Positions 50,925 through 61,000 of a DNA stretch of 64,000 nt are shown here, in pieces (the first letter of the stretch is position 1; every line of letters starts with the position of its first letter). The notes below the pieces were generated by a model. The model saw nothing but the letters and a program-made list of their open reading frames with translations. It made no database searches and was not told where the DNA came from. Where the stretch lies: NCBI GenBank assembly GCA_027489355.1, contig JAIXZY010000077.1:205994-269993 (forward strand), written 5' to 3'. The DNA comes from Paracoccaceae bacterium. Lineage in GTDB: Bacteria; Pseudomonadota; Alphaproteobacteria; Rhodobacterales; Rhodobacteraceae. A program made the position numbers and the translations under genes.

Positions 50925-52451
50925 TCAAGCCACATGATGCGCGACCTCCATTCCATGCGCCCCGCCCATCATCAGCCCGATCTCGTCCATCGTCAGACCC
51001 TCGGTCGGACGCGGCTTCGTCAGCCGCCCCTCGTTCAGCACCGCAAAGCTGTCCGAGACCTCCAGCAACTCATCCAGGTCCTGCGAAATCACCACCACCG
51101 CCGCGCCCTCTCCGGCCCGGTCGAGGATGCTCTGACGGATCTGCGCCGCCGCCGCCGCATCCACGCCCCAGGTCGGCTGGTTGATCACGATGACCGAGGC
51201 CCCCTGCATCAACTCGCGTCCCATCAGGAACTTCTGCAAGTTCCCCCCCGACAGCGCCCGCGCCGCCACATCCGGACCCGGAGTCCGCACGTCATAGGCC
51301 GCGATGATCTCCTCCGCGAACTTCCGCGTCCCCGCCCAGTCCACGAACCCGTTCTTCGTCAGCCCCTTGCGCACCCCCGCCGTCAGGAAGGCGTTCTCGA
51401 CAAGCGACATGTCCGGCGCCGCCGCGTGCCCGTACCGGTCCTCCGGTGCCGCCACCAACCCGGTGCGACGCCGCTCCACCGGGCCAAGGTCGCCCACTGC
51501 ATGTCCTGCCACCCGCACCTTGTCGGGCGAAGCTTTCAGCTCCCCCGACAATGCGAGCAAAAGCTCATCTTGTCCGTTCCCCGCGACCCCGGCGATGCCC
51601 AGCACCTCGCCCTTCGCCACCGTGAAACTGATCCCTTTCAACGAGGTCCCGAACGGAATAGGCGACGCCACCGACAGGTCCGAAACCCCCAACGCCACCT
51701 CGCCCTTCGCCCCCACCCGACGCTCCGGCGTCTTGAGCGTCGCACCCACCATCAACTCCGCCATCTCCCGCGCCGTCCTCTCGCGCGGCGTGCAGGTCGC
51801 CACCACCTTCCCCCGCCGCAGGATCGTCGCCTCGTCGCAGAGCGATTTGATCTCTTCCAGCTTGTGGCTGATATACAGGATAGCCGTCCCCTCACTCGAC
51901 AACTGCCGCAGCGTCTTGAACAGGATCTCCACCTCCTGCGGCGTCAGGACCGAGGTCGGCTCGTCCATGATCAGCAGCTTCGGATCCTGCAGCAGGCACC
52001 GGATGATCTCCACCCGCTGCCGCTCTCCCGCGCTCAGGTCCCCCACCATCCGCGAGGGGTCCAAGGGCAGCCCATACTCCTCCGACACCGCCCGGATCCG
52101 CGCCGCCAGCTCCCGCATCGGCGGCGGGTTCTCCATCCCCAGCGCCACGTTCTCTGCCACGTTCAGCGCCTCGAACAGGCTGAAGTGCTGGAACACCATC
52201 GCCACCCCCAGCCGCCGCGCCTCCGCCGGCTTCGACGGCGTGTAAGCCGCCCCGCGAAGCGTCATCTGACCAGAGTCAGGCCGGACCAGACCATAGATCA
52301 TCTTGACCATGGTCGACTTCCCCGCACCGTTCTCGCCCAACAAAGCGTGGATCTCCCCCTCACCGATGGAGAAGGTCACATCCGAGTTCGCCACCACCCC
52401 CGGATAAGCCTTGGTGATCCCCTCGACCCGCAACAGCTCTGGCCGCGTCAT
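50925..52451 (-). CDS. ABC transporter ATPase, two-domain (BMP/nucleoside type)
   Basis: A 508-residue protein with two ATPase domains. The first has Walker A GENGAGKSTMVKMIYG, signature LSAGERQRVEI and Walker B LLIMDEPTSVLTP. The second is degenerate as usual in this family: VAGNGQDELLLALSG in place of a P-loop, signature LSGGNLQKFLMG, and VIVINQPTWGVD. This MglA/YufO type powers the two linked permeases. Its ATG overlaps the xdhC stop (ATGA), which ties purine oxidation and transport into one operon. Confidence 0.93.
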   Translation of the reverse strand: MTRPELLRVEGITKAYPGVVANSDVTFSIGEGEIHALLGENGAGKSTMVKMIYGLVRPDSGQMTLRGAAYTPSKPAEARRLGVAMVFQHFSLFEALNVAENVALGMENPPPMRELAARIRAVSEEYGLPLDPSRMVGDLSAGERQRVEIIRCLLQDPKLLIMDEPTSVLTPQEVEILFKTLRQLSSEGTAILYISHKLEEIKSLCDEATILRRGKVVATCTPRERTAREMAELMVGATLKTPERRVGAKGEVALGVSDLSVASPIPFGTSLKGISFTVAKGEVLGIAGVAGNGQDELLLALSGELKASPDKVRVAGHAVGDLGPVERRRTGLVAAPEDRYGHAAAPDMSLVENAFLTAGVRKGLTKNGFVDWAGTRKFAEEIIAAYDVRTPGPDVAARALSGGNLQKFLMGRELMQGASVIVINQPTWGVDAAAAAQIRQSILDRAGEGAAVVVISQDLDELLEVSDSFAVLNEGRLTKPRPTEGLTMDEIGLMMGGAHGMEVAHHVA

Positions 52452-53416
52452 GCCCGCTTCTCCCCCACCTTCACCTGCGAGGCCCGCAGCAGTTCCGCCA
52501 CCACCCCCACCGCAATCGCCTGCGGATGCTTGCCCAGCGACGGATCGCCAATCGGACACCTGATCCGCCCCACCGCCTGCGCCTCATGCCCCAGCGCCCG
52601 CAACCTGGACCGGAACCGCCCCCACTTCGTCGCCGACCCGATCAGCCCCAACCCCTTGAACCCCCGGTTCAGCAGCCGATGGCACAACTCCAGGTCCAGC
52701 GCGTGTGAGAACGTCAGCACCAGATGCTCCGCCCCCACCGGCGCATGATCCGCCACCAAGGCGGGATCGGAGGCCGGAACCACCGTCACCCCCTCCGGCA
52801 CCACGTCCGGAAACCGCTCAGGCCTGACATCCACCCAGGTCACCGCAATCCCCGGCAACGGAGCCAGCACGCTGACCAGCGCCCGCCCCACATGCCCCGC
52901 ACCCCAGACCCAGACCTGCCGCTCCGCCTCCATCACCGGCTCCACCAGCCACCCGGCCACCAGCCCGGGCGCAGGCCGCACCCCCTGCCCCCGCGCCGCC
53001 GCCAAGACCCGCTTCACCGCCAGCGGCATCTCCCCGACGCCTCGCGCCACAACCCCCGCCACAGCCTCCGGCACCGCCTCGAAGACCTCAGTCCAGAGCA
53101 CCACCGCCCCGCCACAGCACTGCCCAAGGCTGGGTCCCAGTGCGATCCGCTCTACCCTGGGCGCCTCCCTCCCCCCTCCGTGGGGGAGGGATGGGGTGGG
53201 GGGGCTCGCCGCCAGCCACTCCCGCGCCCTCCCAGCCGCCTCGAACTCCAGCGCCCCGCCGCCGATCGTCCCCGCCTGCCCGCCTTCCCAGACCAGCATC
53301 GACGCCCCGACCTCGCGCGGGGACGACCCCTCCACGCCCGCAATCACCACCCGGGCCACTCGCCCATGCGTCTCCAAAGCCGCCGCCAATGCGCCAAGGT
53401 CAAACACGACGCTCAA
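52448..53416 (-). CDS. xdhC: Xanthine dehydrogenase accessory protein XdhC
   Basis: A 322-residue XdhC. The N-terminal domain has EGSSPREVGASMLVWEGGQAGTIGGGALE and the cysteine motif GPSLGQCCGG; the C-terminal Rossmann-like domain has VWVWGAGHVGRALVSVL and GLIGSATKWGRFRSRLRALG. XdhC binds and protects the molybdenum cofactor and its terminal sulfur before insertion into XdhB. Residues about 70-85 (ASPPTPSLPHGGGREAP) come from a family B repeat in frame. It overlaps xdhB by 17 bases and the ATPase gene by ATGA. Confidence 0.92.
   Translation of the reverse strand: MSVVFDLGALAAALETHGRVARVVIAGVEGSSPREVGASMLVWEGGQAGTIGGGALEFEAAGRAREWLAASPPTPSLPHGGGREAPRVERIALGPSLGQCCGGAVVLWTEVFEAVPEAVAGVVARGVGEMPLAVKRVLAAARGQGVRPAPGLVAGWLVEPVMEAERQVWVWGAGHVGRALVSVLAPLPGIAVTWVDVRPERFPDVVPEGVTVVPASDPALVADHAPVGAEHLVLTFSHALDLELCHRLLNRGFKGLGLIGSATKWGRFRSRLRALGHEAQAVGRIRCPIGDPSLGKHPQAIAVGVVAELLRASQVKVGEKRA
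53162..53206 (+). repeat. Repeat family B, copy 5, inside xdhC
   Basis: GCCTCCCTCCCCCCTCCGTG then GGGGGAGGGATGGGGTGGGGG. Read leftward in xdhC it encodes SPPTPSLPHGGGREA. It sits between the conserved GGGALEFEAAGRAREWL block and the PRVERIALGPSLGQCCGG block. Confidence 0.85.
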
Positions 53417-55826
53417 CCCTCCGCACCGCCATCAGCACCCGCTCCGCCGTCGCCGGAGCAGCCAGCGCCGGATACACGCTGCCATCCCCACAAGCCGCCA
53501 CCGCATCCGACAGCGCATACAGCGCCGAGATCCCCAGCATGAACGGCGGCTCCCCCACCGCCTTGGACTTGCCCACCGCATCCTCCCGATTGGGCTTGCC
53601 CCACAGGGCCACGTTGAACACGTCGGGCCGGTCCGAACAGGCCGGGATCTTGTAGGTCGACGGCGCATGCGTCGCCAGCCGCCCCTTGCCGTCCCACACG
53701 AGCTCCTCGGTCGTCAGCCACCCCGCGCCCTGCACATAGGCCCCCTCGACTTGGCCAATATCCAAAGCCGGGTTCAGCGAGGTCCCCGTGTCATGCAGCA
53801 GGTCCGCCCGCAGGATCCGGTTCTCTCCGGTCAGCCGGTCGATCACCACCTCCGTCACCGCCGCGCCATAGGCGAAGTAGTAGAACGGCCGCCCGACCCC
53901 CTTCACCCGATCCCAGATGATCTTCGGCGTGGCGTAATACCCGGTCGAGGACAGCGACACCCGCGCCTGGTAGGCCCAGGCCACCACCCGCGCCCAGTCA
54001 TAGACCTCGCCCGCCACGCGAACCGTCCCGTCCACGAACCGCACCGAGGACGGCTTCACCTGATGCTTCTCGGCAATGAACTCCGCCAGCCGCCCGCGGA
54101 TCACCTCCGCCGCCGCTTTCGCGGCCATCCCGTTCAGGTCCGACCCCGACGACGCGGCGGTGGCCGAGGTATTCGGCACCTTCCCCGTATCCGTCGCCGT
54201 GATCTTCACCATCCCAACGTCGAGGCCAAACACCGAAGCCGTCACCTGCGCGACCTTCTGGAACAGCCCCTGTCCCATCTCGGTCCCGCCGTGGTTCAGC
54301 GCCACGCTTCCATCCTGGTACACATGCACCAGGGCCCCCGCCTGGTTCAGCCAGGTCAGGGTAAACGAGATCCCGAACTTGACCGGAGTCAGCGCGATCC
54401 CCCGCTTCAGCACCGGAGACCGAGCATTCCACGCCGCAATCTCCGCCTTCCGCGCCCGGTAGTCGCTGGTCCGCTCCAGATCCGCCACCAGCTCATGCCC
54501 GATGAAATCCTCCACCGGCATCATGTAGGGCGTCGTCTGCACCCGCCCGTCCGACGGCACCTCATGCGACCCCACCGGAGCCGCCGCTCCACGAGAGGAC
54601 AGGTCCACCTCACCCGCCTTCGCGCCCCTCGATATTTTCTGTCCAGAAGTATCCCGGGGGTCCGGGGGCTGGCCCCCGGGGTCTGACATCCCGCGATAGA
54701 AGTTGGCCTTGCGCACCTCCAGCGGCTCGCGTCCCACGACGAAGGCCACGTGATCCATCACCCGCTCGATCCCCACCATCCCCTGCGGCCCACCAAACCC
54801 GCGATAGGCTGTGGCGCTGCAGGTGTTGGTCTTCAGCCGGTGCGATTCAATCCGCACATGCTGCAGGTGATAGCAGTTGTCCGCATGCAGCATCGCCCGG
54901 TCCGCCACCGGCAGGCTCAGGTCCTGCGACCAGCCGCAGCGGAACAGATGCGTGAACTCCAGCCCCAGGATGCGCCCTTCGTCATCCACCCCGGCCCGGT
55001 ACACGATCCGCAAATCATGCCGCTTCCCCGTGATGACCATGTCGTCATCCCGGTCATAGCGCATCCGGCACGGCCGCCCCGTCAGGCGCGCCGCTATCGC
55101 ACAAGCAATCGCCAGCGCATTGCCCTGGCTCTCCTTGCCGCCAAACCCCCCGCCCATCCGCCGCACTTCGACCCGCACCGCGCTCATCGGCAGATGCAGC
55201 GCATGCGCCACCTTGTGCTGGATCTCGGTCGGATGCTGGGTCGAGGAATGGATCACCATATCCCCGCCCTCCTGAGGCACCGCCGCCGCGACCTGGCCTT
55301 CAAGGTAGAAGTGCTCCTGCCCCCCCACCTCGAACGATCCCTCGACCACGCGCGGAGCCTTCTCGATGGCCCGTGCGGCATCCCCCTTGGCCCAGACCAC
55401 CGGCCCCTGCTCGAACCGGCTGTTCGCCGCCAGCGCATCGTCCACCGTCAGCAGCGCCGGTAGCTCACGGTACGAAACCTTCCCCAGCCGCGCCGCCTTC
55501 CGCGCCGCCAGATGGCTCTCTGCCACCACCAGAAACACCGGCTGCCCGACGTAATGGACCTTCCCAACGGCCAGCAGCGGCTCGTCCGCCGCCGAGGGCG
55601 AACAGTCCGGCATCTCGTCGAAATCCTCCGCCGACAGCACCGCCACCACGCCGGGTGCCGCCCTCACCGCCGACAGGTCGATCCCCGTGATCTCGCCATG
55701 CGCCACCGAGGACAACCCGAACGCCAGATTCAGCGCATTCGCCATCGACAGGTCGTCGACATACCGAGCCTGCCCCGTCACATGCAGCGGTGCCGCGTCA
55801 TGCGGCAAAGCCTTCCCCATGCTCAT
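53400..55826 (-). CDS. xdhB: Xanthine dehydrogenase molybdopterin-binding subunit XdhB
   Basis: An 808-residue molybdenum subunit starting [25 protein letters not shown]. Recognised are [59 protein letters not shown] and the catalytic glutamate in [10 protein letters not shown]. It oxidises hypoxanthine and xanthine to urate. I expect about 770-780 residues from R. capsulatus; the extra length fits a repeat-derived insert at about residues 379-400 ([20 protein letters not shown]) followed by more unusual sequence to about 425. It overlaps xdhA by ATGA. Confidence 0.94.
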   Translation of the reverse strand: MSMGKALPHDAAPLHVTGQARYVDDLSMANALNLAFGLSSVAHGEITGIDLSAVRAAPGVVAVLSAEDFDEMPDCSPSAADEPLLAVGKVHYVGQPVFLVVAESHLAARKAARLGKVSYRELPALLTVDDALAANSRFEQGPVVWAKGDAARAIEKAPRVVEGSFEVGGQEHFYLEGQVAAAVPQEGGDMVIHSSTQHPTEIQHKVAHALHLPMSAVRVEVRRMGGGFGGKESQGNALAIACAIAARLTGRPCRMRYDRDDDMVITGKRHDLRIVYRAGVDDEGRILGLEFTHLFRCGWSQDLSLPVADRAMLHADNCYHLQHVRIESHRLKTNTCSATAYRGFGGPQGMVGIERVMDHVAFVVGREPLEVRKANFYRGMSDPGGQPPDPRDTSGQKISRGAKAGEVDLSSRGAAAPVGSHEVPSDGRVQTTPYMMPVEDFIGHELVADLERTSDYRARKAEIAAWNARSPVLKRGIALTPVKFGISFTLTWLNQAGALVHVYQDGSVALNHGGTEMGQGLFQKVAQVTASVFGLDVGMVKITATDTGKVPNTSATAASSGSDLNGMAAKAAAEVIRGRLAEFIAEKHQVKPSSVRFVDGTVRVAGEVYDWARVVAWAYQARVSLSSTGYYATPKIIWDRVKGVGRPFYYFAYGAAVTEVVIDRLTGENRILRADLLHDTGTSLNPALDIGQVEGAYVQGAGWLTTEELVWDGKGRLATHAPSTYKIPACSDRPDVFNVALWGKPNREDAVGKSKAVGEPPFMLGISALYALSDAVAACGDGSVYPALAAPATAERVLMAVRRVERRV
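54636..54690 (+). repeat. Repeat family C, copy 2, inside xdhB
   Basis: TTTTCTGTCCAGAAGTATCC CGGGGGTCCGGGGGCTGGCC and CCCGG. It is closely related to the intergenic copy at 50764-50812. Read leftward in the xdhB frame it encodes [17 protein letters not shown]. Confidence 0.8.
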
Positions 55827-57199
55827 GGCGTCACCTCCAGCACCGACACCGGCACGCCGTTCAGATCCTGGAAATACCGCCGCAGCAGATTCTGCGCGGT
55901 CAGCATCCGGTACCCGGCGGAAGCGCGCATATCGCTTAGCGGAGCAAAATCCCCCGCCATCGCCTCCGCCGCCGCCTCGACCGTCGCTTCGGTCCAAGCC
56001 TTTCCCAGTAGCGCCGCCTCAGCCAGGGACGCCCGCTTCGGCACCCCCGCCATGCCCCCGAAGGCGATCCGGGCCGACGTCACCACGCCCCCCTCCACGA
56101 CCACGTTGAAACACCCGCAGACCGCGCTGATGTCCTGATCGAACCGCTTGGAAATCTTGTAGCAGCGCAGGGCAGGGGCCTGCTCGGGGAACGACACCCC
56201 CGCCACGAACTCCCCCGGCCGCCGATCCTGCTTCCGATACTCCAGGAAGAAATCCTCCAGCGGGATCGACCGCATCTCGTCCCCCCGCCGCAGATGCAGC
56301 GTGGCCCCCAAAGCAATCAGAGCCGGCGGCCCATCCCCGATGGGAGACCCGTTCGCAATGTTCCCCCCAATCGTTGCCGCATTCCGCACCTGCACCGAGG
56401 CGTACCGCCGCAACAGCTCCCCGAACGACGGCAACCGATCCTTCACCGCCTCCCGCAGGGCCGAAATCGTGACGCAGGCCCCGACATGCAGCTGCCCGCC
56501 CTGCACCTCGATCCCCTTCAGGTCCTCAACGCCGTTCAGGAACGCCATCGGCCGCAACTCCCGCAGCTGCTTCGTCACCCAAAGCCCCACGTCCGTCGCA
56601 CCCGCGACCAGCACCGCGTCCGGGTTGGCCACATACCACTCCGCCAGCGCATCCGAGTCCGAAGGCCGGAACACCCCCGCCTCCCCCGCCGCAAAGGCCG
56701 CAACCGCCGAACGATCCGCCACCATCCACTCCGGCACCGCCTCGCCCGACGCCGCCTCCGCCGCCCGGACGATCGGAGCATACCCCGTGCACCGGCACAG
56801 GTTCCCCGCCAGCGCATCATCATGCGCCCGGTCGCCGTTCAGATGCGCCACCGCCATGCTCACCACGAACCCGGGAGTACAGAACCCGCACTGCGACCCG
56901 TGGTGAGAAACCATCGCCGCCTGCACCGGGTGCATCTCGCCCCCCGGCCCCGACACCCCCTCGACCGTCCGCACTGCCTTTCCGTGCAGCTGCGGCAGGA
57001 ACAGGATGCAGGCGTTCAGCGCCCGCGACCCCTCTGCATCGGTGACCATCACCGTGCAGGCCCCGCAGTCGCCTTCGTTGCAGCCTTCCTTGGTCCCCTT
57101 CAGCCCGCGCACCTCGCGCAGCCAGTCCAGCAGCGTCCGCGTCGGGGCTTCCCCCTCGATGCGAACCGGCGTTCCGTTCAACAGAAACGCTACAGTCAT
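55823..57199 (-). CDS. xdhA: Xanthine dehydrogenase small subunit XdhA ([2Fe-2S] and FAD)
   Basis: A 458-residue subunit. The plant-type [2Fe-2S] cysteines are Cys40, Cys45, Cys48 and Cys64; the second cluster is Cys104, Cys107, Cys135 and Cys137 (CGFCTPG and LCRCTGY). The FAD domain has [41 protein letters not shown] and [11 protein letters not shown]. It passes electrons from XdhB to NAD. First gene of the leftward run xdhA-xdhB-xdhC-transporter. Upstream, 57200-57471 holds no gene and no promoter that I could place with confidence. Confidence 0.95.
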   Translation of the reverse strand: MTVAFLLNGTPVRIEGEAPTRTLLDWLREVRGLKGTKEGCNEGDCGACTVMVTDAEGSRALNACILFLPQLHGKAVRTVEGVSGPGGEMHPVQAAMVSHHGSQCGFCTPGFVVSMAVAHLNGDRAHDDALAGNLCRCTGYAPIVRAAEAASGEAVPEWMVADRSAVAAFAAGEAGVFRPSDSDALAEWYVANPDAVLVAGATDVGLWVTKQLRELRPMAFLNGVEDLKGIEVQGGQLHVGACVTISALREAVKDRLPSFGELLRRYASVQVRNAATIGGNIANGSPIGDGPPALIALGATLHLRRGDEMRSIPLEDFFLEYRKQDRRPGEFVAGVSFPEQAPALRCYKISKRFDQDISAVCGCFNVVVEGGVVTSARIAFGGMAGVPKRASLAEAALLGKAWTEATVEAAAEAMAGDFAPLSDMRASAGYRMLTAQNLLRRYFQDLNGVPVSVLEVTP

Positions 57200-57450
57200 C
57201 CGTCTGTCCGCCGCCTTCTCCCCGGTTGGAGCATTCTGCGGGATCGCCCGATGCGGCGTAAAGCGATCCACACGCCCCTTGTCTTGTTATCATTCCATCA
57301 AGCCGACCGCGCCGATTCAAGGCAAGAACAAACTCGTCGGCAAAATTTGATGCAGTATCGGGATTCTCCTAAGGATCGCGCCCAAAACTGCGGCGTCCGG
57401 AAGGTAAGGCAAACCCTACTCGCCGGGCAGTCGGGCCAGGTCTATACGTC

Positions 57451-57478
57451 AATCCATTAGCATACATACAAATGGATT
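57451..57478. promoter_or_regulatory. Inverted repeat at the start of the DUF2269 gene
   Basis: AATCCATT (57451-57458) and AATGGATT (57471-57478) are perfect complements around a 12-base centre AGCATACATACA. The right arm contains the first possible ATG (57472). It could be an operator for a dimeric regulator or a hairpin over the start site. The region is AT-rich compared with its surroundings. Confidence 0.5.
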
Positions 57479-57483
57479 TTCCC

Positions 57484-58020
57484 ATGGACTTCGCAACTTC
57501 CCTCAAATTTGCCCATGTGCTTGCCGCCGTCCTTTGGGTCGGCGGCGGTTTTGCCACCATCGTCGCAGGCATCGTCCTGTCCGGTCGCTCCACCGCCCAG
57601 ACCCAGCTTGCCATCGTGCAGGCCGTCGTCCTTCTGGCCCCTCGGCTGTTCATCCCGGCCTCCATCCTGACCCTCGCGACCGGAGTCACCCTTCTCTTCG
57701 TCGCAGGCTGGGGCTGGCAACCCTTCACCACGTTCGGCCTGGCCGGAGTCCTCTTCACCGCCACCTTCGGCGCGCTGGTCCTTGGCCCCTCCTGCGAACG
57801 TGCGCTGAAACTGGCCGATACCCACGGGGCCGAGGCCGCGATCCCCTCGCTCCGCCGCGTCCAGCGGCTGGCGATGATGGACTATGCCATCCAGTTCGCC
57901 ATCGTTTTCCTGATGGTGGTGAAACCCGGCTGGCAGGACTTCGCGATCTTCTCCGGCCTGGCGGCCGTCGTCGCCCTTGCCGCCCTGGCCGCCTTCCGTC
58001 CGATGCCGCGCCTGGCCTGA
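57484..58020 (+). CDS. DUF2269-like integral membrane protein
   Basis: A 178-residue protein with four hydrophobic helices: LKFAHVLAAVLWVGGGFATIVAGIVL, LFIPASILTLATGVTLLFVAG, FGLAGVLFTATFGALVLG and YAIQFAIVFLMVVK. The FAHVLAAVLWVGGG start and IPASILTLATGV are typical of DUF2269. The function is unknown. The ATG at 57484 was preferred to the one at 57472, which lies inside an inverted repeat; neither has a clear ribosome-binding site. It ends 41 bases before dnaE. Confidence 0.75.
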   Translation: MDFATSLKFAHVLAAVLWVGGGFATIVAGIVLSGRSTAQTQLAIVQAVVLLAPRLFIPASILTLATGVTLLFVAGWGWQPFTTFGLAGVLFTATFGALVLGPSCERALKLADTHGAEAAIPSLRRVQRLAMMDYAIQFAIVFLMVVKPGWQDFAIFSGLAAVVALAALAAFRPMPRLA

Positions 58021-58061
58021 CGACCCTTCACAGCACGCGCCGGGCCGGGTAATCCTTCCCC

Positions 58062-61000
58062 ATGCCCGGCGCGACCCCCCGTTTCATCCACCTTCGATGC
58101 CACACCGAACACTCGCTCCTCGAAGGCGCGGTGCCGGTGAAGAAGCTTGTCGGCCTCTGCACCGCGCAGAACATGCCTGCCGTGGCTGTGACCGACACGA
58201 ACAACATGTTCGCCGCGCTGGAGTTTTCCGTCACCGCGATGGGGGCAGGGGTCCAGCCCATCGTCGGCTGCCAGATCTCCGTCGCCCACGACCCCGCCCA
58301 GCCGGGCGAGAAACCCCGCCTGCCCGCGCCCATCGTGCTGCTTGCCCAGACCGAGCGCGGCTACATGAACCTGATGCGGCTCAACACGCTCCTCTACATC
58401 GAGGGGACGATCGACAGCTCGTCGAACCTGCCGCAAGTCACCCTCGACGAACTCGCCCAGCACGCCGAGGGCCTCATCTGCCTGACCGGCGGCCCCGAAG
58501 GCCCCCTCGGCCGCTTCCATGCCACCGGCCAGCACGCCAAGGCCCGCGCGCTTCTGGAACGCCTCGCCGCGATCTACCCGAACCGGCTCTACGTCGAGCT
58601 TCAGCGCCACCCCGGCCCGGGCGGAGCCCTCCCGGAAAACGAAGCCCTCGCCGAACGCGGCGCCATCGACCTCGCCTACGAACTTGGCCTGCCCATCGTC
58701 GCGACGAACGACGTCTACTTCCCCAAACCCGACCTTTACGAGGCGCACGATGCCCTCATCTGCATCGCCGAAGGCGCCTATGTCGACCAGCAGCAGCCCC
58801 GCCGCCGCCTGACGCCGCAGCACTACTTCAAATCCGAAGCCGAGATGGTCGCCCTCTTCGCCGACCTCCCCGAGGCGCTGGAGAACACCGTCGAGATCGC
58901 GAAACGCTGCGCCTATGCCGCAACCAAGCGCAAACCGATCCTGCCGCGCTTCGCCGACGATGAGGTCCAGGAACTCCGCCGCCAGGCCAACGAAGGGTTG
59001 CAGGCCCGGCTCAAGGTCATCCCGCATTCCGCCACGCCCGAGGAATACCAGGCCCGCCTGGACTTCGAGCTTGGGATCATCGAGAAGATGGGCTTCCCCG
59101 GCTACTTCCTGATCGTGTCGGACTTCATCAAATGGGCCAAGGACCACAACATCCCCGTCGGTCCGGGCCGGGGCTCGGGGGCCGGTTCGCTGGTCGCCTA
59201 TGCGCTGACGATCACCGACCTCGACCCGCTGCGCTATGCGCTTCTGTTCGAACGCTTCCTGAACCCGGAACGCGTCTCGATGCCCGACTTCGACATCGAC
59301 TTCTGCATGGACCGCCGGGAAGAGGTGATCCAGTACGTCCAAGAGAAGTATGGCCGCGACAAGGTGGCCCAGATCATCACCTTCGGCGCGCTTCTGTCCA
59401 AGGCCGCCGTCCGCGACGTGGGCCGCGTGCTGCAACTCTCCTACGGGCAGGTCGACAAGCTGTCGAAGATGATCCCGGTGGAAGGGGTCAAACCTGTCTC
59501 GATCACCAAGGCCCTTGCCGACGAACCCCGCCTGCGCGAGGCCGCGAAAGAGGAAGTCGTCGGCCGCCTCCTCGACTATGCCGCCAAGATCGAGGGCCTC
59601 TACCGCAACGCCTCGACCCACGCCGCGGGCGTCGTGATCGGCGACCGCCCGCTGGACCAACTGGTGCCGCTCTACCGAGACCCCCGGTCGGACATGCCCG
59701 CGACCCAGTTCAACATGAAATGGGTCGAAGCCGCGGGCCTGGTGAAGTTCGACTTCCTCGGGTTGAAGACCCTGACCGTCATCCAGAATGCGATGGACCT
59801 TCTGGCCCTGCGCGGGATCAGCTTCGACATCAACCTGATTCCGCTGGACGACAAGCCGACCTACGACCTTTACGCCAGCGCCAAGACCGTCGCGGTGTTC
59901 CAGGTCGAAAGCTCCGGCATGATGGACGCGCTCCGCCGGATGAAGCCCACCTGCATCGAGGACATCGTCGCGCTGGTGGCCCTCTACCGCCCTGGCCCGA
60001 TGGAAAACATCCCGGTCTATTGCGAGGTGAAGAACGGCCTCCGCGACCTGGAATCGATCCACCCGACCATCGACCACATCCTGGCCGAAACCCAGGGCAT
60101 CATCGTCTACCAGGAACAGGTGATGCAGATCGCCCAGGTCATGGCGGGCTACTCCCTTGGCGGCGCCGACCTTCTCCGCCGCGCGATGGGGAAAAAGATC
60201 GCCGAGGAAATGGCGAAGGAACGGCCCAAGTTCATCGAAGGCTGCAAGGCCACCCACAACATCGACGCCAAGAAGGCGGGCGAGGTCTTCGACCTTCTGG
60301 AAAAGTTCGCCAACTACGGCTTCAACAAATCCCACGCCGCTGCCTATGCCGTGGTCAGCTACCAGACCGCCTACCTGAAAGCGAACTACCCGGCCGAGTT
60401 CATGGCCGCCGTCATGAACTGCGACATCCACCTCACCGACAAGCTGGCCGTCTACAAGCGTGAGGTCGACAAGCTTGGCATCAAGACCGTCGCGCCCTGC
60501 GTCAACGCTTCCCTCGCCACCTTCACCGTCCGCCACGGCGCCATCGTCTATGGCCTCGGCGCCCTGAAGAACGTCGGCGTCGACGCCATGCGCCTCATCA
60601 CCGAGGCCCGCGGCGACAAGCCCTTCGCCACCCTCTTCGACTTCGCCCGCCGCGTGGACCTGAAACGCATCGGCAAGCGCCCGCTCGAAATGCTCGCCCG
60701 CGCCGGTTGCTTCGACCAGCTCGACCCCAACCGCGCCCGCGTCTTCGAAGCCCTCGACCCCCTCGTCGCCTACTCCGCCGCCATCCACGAGGCCGCCGCG
60801 TCCGCCCAGAACTCCCTCTTCGGCACCGCCGGGGCCGACATCCCCGAACCCCGCCTCCCCTTCCGCGACGACTGGCTCCCCACCGAGCGCCTCTCGCAGG
60901 AACACCAGGCCATCGGCTTCTACCTCTCCGGCCACCCCCTCGACGACTACATGTCCGCGCTCCGCAAGAAGGGCGTCGAGACCCTCGCGCAAGTCACCCA

